Shown here one piece after another: positions 13,757 to 18,495 of a stretch of 18,495 nt of DNA. The DNA lies in the NCBI GenBank assembly GCA_002385735.1, contig DGEB01000042.1, positions 4,785 through 23,279 of the forward strand. Reading direction: 5' to 3'. Within the stretch, counting starts at the first letter, position 1. Every line of letters starts with the position of its first letter. Below the pieces are notes generated by a model. That model was not told the DNA's origin. It made no database searches and saw nothing but the letters and a program-made list of their open reading frames with translations. This DNA comes from Peptococcaceae bacterium UBA3937 (GTDB lineage Bacteria > Bacillota > Peptococcia > DRI-13 > DTU073). Both the position numbers and the translations under genes were made by a program.

Positions 13757-14966
13757 TCTGTTGGTTTTAGCCTTAAGTTTATTTTGTTTGCTGGTGGGCG
13801 GAGGGCTCTTTCTGTTGGAAACAAACCCTAAGGTTTACAATGCCCTGGCCCAAACCGGTTTAAACATGACTTTTCTTGACAACCTCGGCCGCTGGGAGGA
13901 CGAATTGGAAGTAGGCAGCTATTATTCCTTAGTGGACGAAAGCGGCAAGGAATTAGACCAGGTGGGGCGGCAGGTCTATATCGGCGATGAGTTTATTCTC
14001 GAGAACAACCGGCGCTACAAAGTAACCAAAATCGACGAAGAACGGCAACAAGCTATTACGCAGTTAGTCGGGGTGGAGGAAATCAGCTACCGGGAAGAAT
14101 GGGACGCCGAGCCTGCGACCAGGATGGACGGCAAATACAAAGAGGTCGCTGTTTACATGACCCATACCGACGAGTCCTATGTGCCCACGGACGGAACCCA
14201 CAGTAAGCCGGGAAGCGGGGGAATCCTCCAGGTGGGTAATACCCTGGCCAACAGCTTAAAGGAAAAGGGGGTTGAGTCCAACATCAGTTTTAACAAACAC
14301 GACCCCCATGACGCCAATGCTTATCATCGTTCCCGGAAAACGGCGGTCCAGTTGTTAAAGGACAACCCTGTGGCTTTAATTGACGTGCACCGGGACGGCA
14401 TTCCGGACCCCAATTTTTATAAAACGGAAATCAACGGGCAGACCGGTACTAAAATCCGCTTGGTGGTCGGCCGGCAAAACGCCAATATGTCTGCCAATTT
14501 AGATTTTGCCAAAAGGATTAAGGCCTATTTTGACAAACATTATCCCGGCTTTATCAAGGGAATTTACATCGGTAAGGGCAATTATAATCAGGATTTGGGG
14601 CCGCAAACGATGCTGATTGAAGTGGGCACCCACACCAATTCCCGTACCGCCGCCGAACGAGGGGTATCGGTTTTTGCCGAGGGGATTCCGAAGGTGGTCG
14701 GGGCGGCGACGGGAGCGCCGGTAGGTCCAACCGGTGCTGCGCGGCCGGGAGTAGGGAGAGCGTTACTGACGATTCTGGCCATAGCGGTGGTTGGGGGTGG
14801 AGCTTTCCTGCTTTTAAGCACGGGCAGCTTGAAGGGCTCCTGGGCGAAAATCAGCGGTTTAGGCAAAGAGTTCTCCAATTACTTTGGACCAAGTCGAACC
14901 AAGTTGGCAAATCCTCCTGAAAGCAGCCCCGAAGGGCAGGCTGATCCGCAAGATGAAGAAAAATGA
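13731..14966 (+). CDS. SpoIIP-family cell-wall hydrolase with two membrane anchors
   Basis: 411 residues from ATG 13731. Residues about 5-28 form an N-terminal TM helix or uncleaved signal; about 50-115 is a small beta-rich domain (YSLVDESGKELDQVGRQV, YIGDEFI); about 135-320 is a SpoIIP-type amidase/endopeptidase domain with H145 in THTDESY, H220 in DVHRDG and E297 in LIEVGTHTNS, the conserved catalytic/metal residues of this fold. SpoIIP cuts peptidoglycan during engulfment of the forespore. Residues about 343-365 (LLTILAIAVVGGGAFLLL) form a second TM helix, absent from the Bacillus protein, with a polar cytoplasmic tail. ATGs at 13725, 13731 and 13737 compete; 13731 has AAAGGAAG at 6 nt. 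The stop overlaps the next start (ATGA). It is probably a paralogue rather than the canonical spoIIP, which usually neighbours gpr. Confidence 0.85.
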   Translation: MNMKKNIINLLVLALSLFCLLVGGGLFLLETNPKVYNALAQTGLNMTFLDNLGRWEDELEVGSYYSLVDESGKELDQVGRQVYIGDEFILENNRRYKVTKIDEERQQAITQLVGVEEISYREEWDAEPATRMDGKYKEVAVYMTHTDESYVPTDGTHSKPGSGGILQVGNTLANSLKEKGVESNISFNKHDPHDANAYHRSRKTAVQLLKDNPVALIDVHRDGIPDPNFYKTEINGQTGTKIRLVVGRQNANMSANLDFAKRIKAYFDKHYPGFIKGIYIGKGNYNQDLGPQTMLIEVGTHTNSRTAAERGVSVFAEGIPKVVGAATGAPVGPTGAARPGVGRALLTILAIAVVGGGAFLLLSTGSLKGSWAKISGLGKEFSNYFGPSRTKLANPPESSPEGQADPQDEEK

Positions 14967-15433
14967 AGATCATCTATAACTGTTACGGCGGTGCCCATTC
15001 CTCGGTTACGGCGGCGGCGCTGCATCTGGGTTTGCTGCCCGAAGCAAGGCCGGCTACCGCAAAAGAGCTGCTCAGCCTCCCCTATTACGACGCCCAAGTG
15101 GGCAAGGACCACGGGCGGATCCGCTTTATGGGTTTTGACGAGTGGGGAAACGAGGTTTACGTTGTAGGCAAAAAGAATCTGGGTTTTTTTTACGAAACCA
15201 TAATGCGGAGCATGATTGCCTTATGCGGCGATGCCCAGGGAAAATACCTTTTTGTCAATACGATGCCCTATGTTAACTTGTGGATGGTTATTGGAGGTTT
15301 TCTTTCCCGGCGCCTGGGGCTGATCGTTCCCGGCCGGCGGATTGTGATTTACGGTACGCAAAAGTCCTATTTTAAATTCTTGCATCTGGTCAAACTTATC
15401 AAGGGGAAAGACCTTCCCGGCCGCTCATTTTAA
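14963..15433 (+). CDS. DUF3189 family protein
   Basis: 156 residues of the DUF3189 family, found in spore-forming Clostridia; function unknown. The N-terminus IIYNCYGGAHSSVTAAALHLGLLP is the family signature: a beta-strand followed by a glycine-rich loop with Cys, His and Ser, resembling an anion- or nucleotide-binding loop. LPYYDAQVGKDHGRIRFMG and the later VNTMPYVNLWMVIGGFLSRRLG are also characteristic; the latter is mildly hydrophobic but no clear TM helix is present. Translation starts within the upstream stop (ATGA, 4-bp overlap), so it is coupled to the SpoIIP-family gene. Co-conservation with sporulation genes suggests a sporulation role; this is inference. Confidence 0.82.
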   Translation: MKIIYNCYGGAHSSVTAAALHLGLLPEARPATAKELLSLPYYDAQVGKDHGRIRFMGFDEWGNEVYVVGKKNLGFFYETIMRSMIALCGDAQGKYLFVNTMPYVNLWMVIGGFLSRRLGLIVPGRRIVIYGTQKSYFKFLHLVKLIKGKDLPGRSF

Positions 15434-15475
15434 GTGGCAAAATGAAGAAACAAGCAGCCCATTTATTTGCTAATA

Positions 15476-15504
15476 TTGACGTAGGGGACAGAATAAAGGA
15501 TAAT
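15476..15504 (+). promoter_or_regulatory. Sigma-A-type promoter of the DUF512 radical SAM gene
   Basis: TTGACG (15476-15481) and GATAAT (15499-15504) are exactly 17 bp apart, each with five of six consensus bases. The predicted transcript start near 15511 leaves a very short leader before the GTG cluster at 15528-15543. Confidence 0.65.
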
Positions 15505-15527
15505 GAAGAATGACATGAATTCGGGCA

Positions 15528-16868
15528 GTGGTGGTGAGCGTGGTGCCGGGAGCGGTGATTGCTTTGGTAGAGACAGGGTCCTTGGCGGAACAACTGGGGC
15601 TCGTCGCCGGGGATCGTATTTTAACAATAAATCAGCAAAGCATTGAAGATTTAATCCAGTTTCAAATTGCCTGGGCTGATGAACTGGTCCAACTGGAGGT
15701 TTTAAAAAAGAACGGTGACCTGGTGTTTTACGAGCTTGAGAAGGAGTATGACGAGCCGTTGGGGGCGCATTTTGAAGAGGCGGTTTTCAATGGCATTAAG
15801 ACTTGCCGCAACAAGTGCGCTTTTTGCTTTGTGGATCAGATGCCTCCTAAGATGAGGAAAAGCCTGTATCTGAAGGATGATGATTACCGGCTGTCTTTTT
15901 TGCAGGGCAGCTATATTACCCTGACCAACCTGGAGCGGGAAGATCTCGAACGGATTAAACGGGAGCGTCTTTCTCCTTTATACGTCTCGGTCCATACTAC
16001 TAATCCCGAATTACGCATCAAATTAATGCAAAACCCCCGGGCGGGTCAGGTGCTGGATGTGCTCAGAGAGCTTGCGGCCGCCGGGATTGAGTTGCATACC
16101 CAGTTGGTAGTTTGTCCGGAAATCAATGACGGTGCGGTGCTGAAGCAAACTTATCAGGATTTAAGCAAAATCCCGGGGGTACTTAGCTTGGCCGTAGTTC
16201 CGGTGGGGTTGACCGCTTTTCGCCAGAATCTTTCGCCTTTGCGCCTTTTCCGGCCGGACGAGGCGCGCCGCCTGGTGCAATGGGTGGAAGAACAGCAAGC
16301 AAAAGAACTTGAGCAAAGGGGCAGCCGTTTTCTTTGGCCTTCCGACGAGTTTTATCTATTAGCCGCTTTGCCCTTTCCTTCGTATGAAGCCTATGAAGAT
16401 TTTGCCCAGTTGGAAAACGGGGTGGGGATGGTCCGGCTTTTGTGGGATGAGTTTGGTACCTTGTCTTTACCGGATAAGCTGGCCCATTCCCGGGAAATTG
16501 TGATTGCCACGGGAGTTGCGGGTTTAGCGGTAATGGAGCCTATTGTGGAACGGCTTAACGGAATATCCGGCTTAAAGGTCAGCTTGCAGGGGATTCGGAA
16601 CAGCTTTTTTGGCCCGTCCGTCACGGTTGCGGGCTTGTTAACGGGCAGCTGTTTTTTGGAAGGCTTAAAGGGCTTGCCGCCGGGCAGCGCCGTTTTGATT
16701 CCTGATTCGACGGTACAATCAGGAAACGGCAGGTTTTTGGATGATTTGACCCCTGCGGAAGTAGGCAAACAGTTAGGAATCCGGCTCCTTACCGTGCCCG
16801 TCAGCGCGGAAGGGATATGGAGCAGGATTAGTGGTATAATTAGGAATAGCGAAGGCACAGAGAAGTGA
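15528..16868 (+). CDS. DUF512 domain-containing radical SAM/PDZ protein
   Basis: 446-residue putative Fe-S oxidoreductase. Residues 1-70 form a PDZ-like domain (GSLAEQLGLVAGDRILTIN). A radical SAM centre follows, with the C93-x3-C97-x2-C100 cluster in KTCRNKCAFCFVDQ for the 4Fe-4S cluster, then KMRKSLYLKDDDYRLSFLQGSYITLTN, a signature of this group. The DUF512 domain covers about 215-425, ending with VAGLLTGSCFLEG. The reaction is unknown. The start is uncertain: GTG codons occur at 15528, 15531, 15534, 15540 and 15543; 15543 would give MPGAVIALVETG, a natural PDZ N-terminus, with GGTGGTGA upstream. The gene directly precedes der, a conserved clostridial arrangement, and an internal promoter for der lies in its last 40 nt. 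Confidence 0.9.
   Translation: MVVSVVPGAVIALVETGSLAEQLGLVAGDRILTINQQSIEDLIQFQIAWADELVQLEVLKKNGDLVFYELEKEYDEPLGAHFEEAVFNGIKTCRNKCAFCFVDQMPPKMRKSLYLKDDDYRLSFLQGSYITLTNLEREDLERIKRERLSPLYVSVHTTNPELRIKLMQNPRAGQVLDVLRELAAAGIELHTQLVVCPEINDGAVLKQTYQDLSKIPGVLSLAVVPVGLTAFRQNLSPLRLFRPDEARRLVQWVEEQQAKELEQRGSRFLWPSDEFYLLAALPFPSYEAYEDFAQLENGVGMVRLLWDEFGTLSLPDKLAHSREIVIATGVAGLAVMEPIVERLNGISGLKVSLQGIRNSFFGPSVTVAGLLTGSCFLEGLKGLPPGSAVLIPDSTVQSGNGRFLDDLTPAEVGKQLGIRLLTVPVSAEGIWSRISGIIRNSEGTEK
16832..16840 (+). promoter_or_regulatory. Extended -10 promoter of der inside the DUF512 gene
   Basis: TGGTATAAT is a perfect extended -10 (TGnTATAAT) located in the last codons of the DUF512 gene, 58 nt before the der start. 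The -35 region (GGGATA) is poor, as is often tolerated with an extended -10. Confidence 0.5.
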
Positions 16869-16897
16869 CTGCAAGGACAGCAAAGGGGGGCTGAGAG

Positions 16898-18223
16898 TTG
16901 GCGAAGCCGATTGTGGCCATAGTAGGCCGGCCCAATGTGGGTAAATCTACCTTGTTTAACCGGCTTACGGGCGGGCGGGTGGCCATTGTGGAAGATACGC
17001 CCGGGGTCACCCGGGACAGGCTTTATCGCGATGCCGAATGGCTGGGACAAAGCTTTACGGTGGTTGATACCGGCGGGATAGAATTTTCCGGCGGCGAAGA
17101 TTCGATTACCAATCAGATCCGCAAACAGGCGGAAATTGCCGTGGCCGAAGCTGATGTCATCCTTCTTCTGGTGGATAGCCGGGCTGGGCTGTTACCACAA
17201 GATGAAGAGATTGCCGCGCAGCTCAGAAAGACTTCCAAACCGGTCATCCTGGTTGTGAATAAAGTAGAGCAATTTAAGGATAATTCGGACCTTTATGATT
17301 TTTACCGTTTGGGTTTTGAGGATCTGGTTTGTATTTCCGCCGAACACGGGTTGAATACCGGTGATTTGCTTGATCTTGTGGTGAGCAAATTTCCCGTGCC
17401 TCCGGAAGATGAAACGGAGCCGGATGTGATTAAAATTGCGGTGGTGGGCCGGCCCAATGTGGGAAAGTCCTCCCTGGTCAATGCCATCCTGGGACAGGAA
17501 CGGGTGATTGTGAGCAATATTGCCGGTACTACCCGCGATGCCATTGATGTGCCCTTTGCAAGAAAAAACCAGCGCTATTTGCTGATTGATACGGCCGGGA
17601 TGCGCCGGAAAGGAAATATTGCGGAAAACACGGAACGGTACAGCGTCATCCGCGCTTTACGAGCCGTTGACCGCAGCGATGTGGTCTTAATCGTGCTGGA
17701 TGCGACGGAGGGAGTCACCGAGCAGGACAAACGGATCGCCGGTTATGTGCACGAGGCCGGAAAGGGCGCGGTGCTGGTGGTCAACAAATGGGACCTCATC
17801 GAAAAAGATGAAAAGACGATGCATCGATTTGACGCGGAGATTCGCCGGCAGTTGGCCTTTATGCCCTATGCGCCCACCCTTTATGTTTCGGCTTTGACGA
17901 AGCAAAGGATCGTGAAAATTACCGACTTGGTAGATTTCGTCGCGGAACAACAAGTGCAGCGCATTAGCACCAGTGTCCTAAACGAAGTGATCAGTGAAGC
18001 GGTGCAAATGGCCCCGCCGCCTTCGGAGAAAGGAAAAAGGCTCAAGATTTTGTATGTGACTCAGACCGGGATTAAGCCGCCCCACTTTGTTTTCTTTGTC
18101 AATGAGCCAGAGTTGATGCATTTTTCCTATTTAAGGTACCTGGAAAATAAATTGCGGGAAAACTTCGGCTTTGAAGGCACTCCTTTAAAAATTACCGTGC
18201 GCAGAAGAGAGGAAAAAACTTAA
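16898..18223 (+). CDS. der: Ribosome biogenesis GTPase Der (EngA)
   Basis: Essential double GTPase for 50S subunit maturation. The 441-residue protein has two tandem G domains and a C-terminal KH-like domain, the standard length. Domain 1: G1 GRPNVGKST at residues 10-18, G2 in TPGVTRDR, G3 DTGG, and G4 NKVE at 121-124, where Glu replaces the usual Asp. Domain 2: G1 GRPNVGKSS from G184, [17 protein letters not shown] and a normal NKWD. The KH-like part covers about 350-441 with the motif [12 protein letters not shown]. The start is TTG at 16898, 7 nt after a strong AAAGGGGGG, giving [13 protein letters not shown]. It lies 29 nt after the DUF512 gene and 110 nt before plsY, the usual clostridial order; an extended -10 promoter precedes it. 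Confidence 0.97.
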   Translation: MAKPIVAIVGRPNVGKSTLFNRLTGGRVAIVEDTPGVTRDRLYRDAEWLGQSFTVVDTGGIEFSGGEDSITNQIRKQAEIAVAEADVILLLVDSRAGLLPQDEEIAAQLRKTSKPVILVVNKVEQFKDNSDLYDFYRLGFEDLVCISAEHGLNTGDLLDLVVSKFPVPPEDETEPDVIKIAVVGRPNVGKSSLVNAILGQERVIVSNIAGTTRDAIDVPFARKNQRYLLIDTAGMRRKGNIAENTERYSVIRALRAVDRSDVVLIVLDATEGVTEQDKRIAGYVHEAGKGAVLVVNKWDLIEKDEKTMHRFDAEIRRQLAFMPYAPTLYVSALTKQRIVKITDLVDFVAEQQVQRISTSVLNEVISEAVQMAPPPSEKGKRLKILYVTQTGIKPPHFVFFVNEPELMHFSYLRYLENKLRENFGFEGTPLKITVRRREEKT

Positions 18224-18269
18224 AAGTAGCGAACATAGTTTTAAATATAGTGGTAGGCCATTAAGCAAA

Positions 18270-18278
18270 TGTTATAAC
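18270..18278 (+). promoter_or_regulatory. Candidate extended -10 upstream of plsY
   Basis: TGTTATAAC resembles an extended -10 (TGnTATAAT, one mismatch) in the 110-nt der-plsY gap. There is no good -35 and no terminator after der, so read-through from der is equally possible. Confidence 0.3.
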
Positions 18279-18333
18279 AAAGGGCAGGAACGGTTGGCCG
18301 AAGAAACTGGACATGGTAAAAGGAGCTGGTTAG

Positions 18334-18495
18334 ATGGACTTAGCAATCGTAGTTCTGCTATGTTATTTATTGGGCTCGATTTCTTTCGGTATTATCATCG
18401 CGAAACTGGTTAAAGGCATCGATATCAGGGAATACGGCAGTGGAAACGCGGGCTTTACCAATGTGTTGCGGGTAGTAGGGAAATGCCCTTCGGTA
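18334..18495 (+). CDS. plsY: Glycerol-3-phosphate acyltransferase PlsY, N-terminal fragment
   Basis: The first 54 codons only; the frame is open at the right edge. PlsY is a membrane enzyme that transfers the acyl group of acyl-phosphate to glycerol-3-phosphate, making lysophosphatidate in the first step of phospholipid synthesis. The fragment shows the first TM helix ([21 protein letters not shown]) and the conserved catalytic loop [23 protein letters not shown], where the GSGN and TNVLR segments bind the substrates. ATG 18334 has AAAGGAG 9 nt upstream and the fragment aligns with the family from its first residues. Following der is the usual order in Clostridia. Confidence 0.95.
   Translation, partial: MDLAIVVLLCYLLGSISFGIIIAKLVKGIDIREYGSGNAGFTNVLRVVGKCPSV

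Noticed and set aside
15443..15514. 23-codon open frame starting ATG AAG AAA between the DUF3189 and DUF512 genes
   Set aside because: No ribosome binding site, overlaps the promoter of the next gene, and no recognisable product.
16391..17050. 219-codon minus-strand open frame across the DUF512/der junction
   Set aside because: It is antisense to two well-supported genes and shows no recognisable domain; read as a shadow frame.
1..18495. CRISPR arrays, tRNA/rRNA genes, insertion sequences, phage genes
   Set aside because: No regularly spaced repeats, cloverleaf-like sequences, transposase motifs or terminal inverted repeats with target duplications were seen by eye.

Overview
The window is chromosomal DNA from a spore-forming, low-to-mid GC Firmicute, most likely a member of the Clostridia. 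The evidence is the gene order (TrmD-associated methyltransferase, rplS, ylqF, rnhB, yraN, yifB; then a DUF512 radical SAM gene, der, plsY), strong AAGGAGG-type ribosome binding sites, frequent TTG and GTG starts, and a SpoIIP-family sporulation gene next to a DUF3189 gene. Species cannot be fixed from this sequence alone.

Layout. Positions 1-2804 hold translation and ribosome housekeeping: the 3' end of a SPOUT-type RNA methyltransferase, rplS with its own promoter and a structured leader, then ylqF (rbgA), rnhB and yraN closely spaced. Positions 2944-4409 encode a two-gene unit, a one-TM coiled-coil protein and an exported phosphodiester glycosidase (NAGPA) protein, ending in a clear terminator. 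yifB/comM (4606-6147) has its own sigma-A-like promoter. Positions 6178-10413 are a signalling stretch: an ECF-type sigma factor overlapping a membrane-anchored putative anti-sigma factor, a convergent small secreted protein, and an orphan eight-TM MASE3 histidine kinase with a well-matched Spo0A box upstream. dut (+) and pepF (-) converge on a symmetrical terminator.

From 13019 to 15433 three overlapping genes (DUF1614 membrane protein, SpoIIP-family hydrolase with a second C-terminal TM segment, DUF3189 protein) form one apparent operon of likely sporulation function. The window closes with the DUF512 radical SAM protein, der, and the first 54 codons of plsY.

How it fits together: most genes are core (ribosome assembly by L19, YlqF and Der; nucleotide hygiene by Dut; RNA primer/ribonucleotide removal by RNase HII; phospholipid synthesis by PlsY). 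The less described material is the sigma/anti-sigma pair, the kinase with its Spo0A box (a possible feedback loop into sporulation), the coiled-coil/NAGPA pair and the DUF1614-SpoIIP-DUF3189 operon. I saw no CRISPR array, transposase, phage gene, tRNA or rRNA, and no complete novel defence or biosynthetic system.
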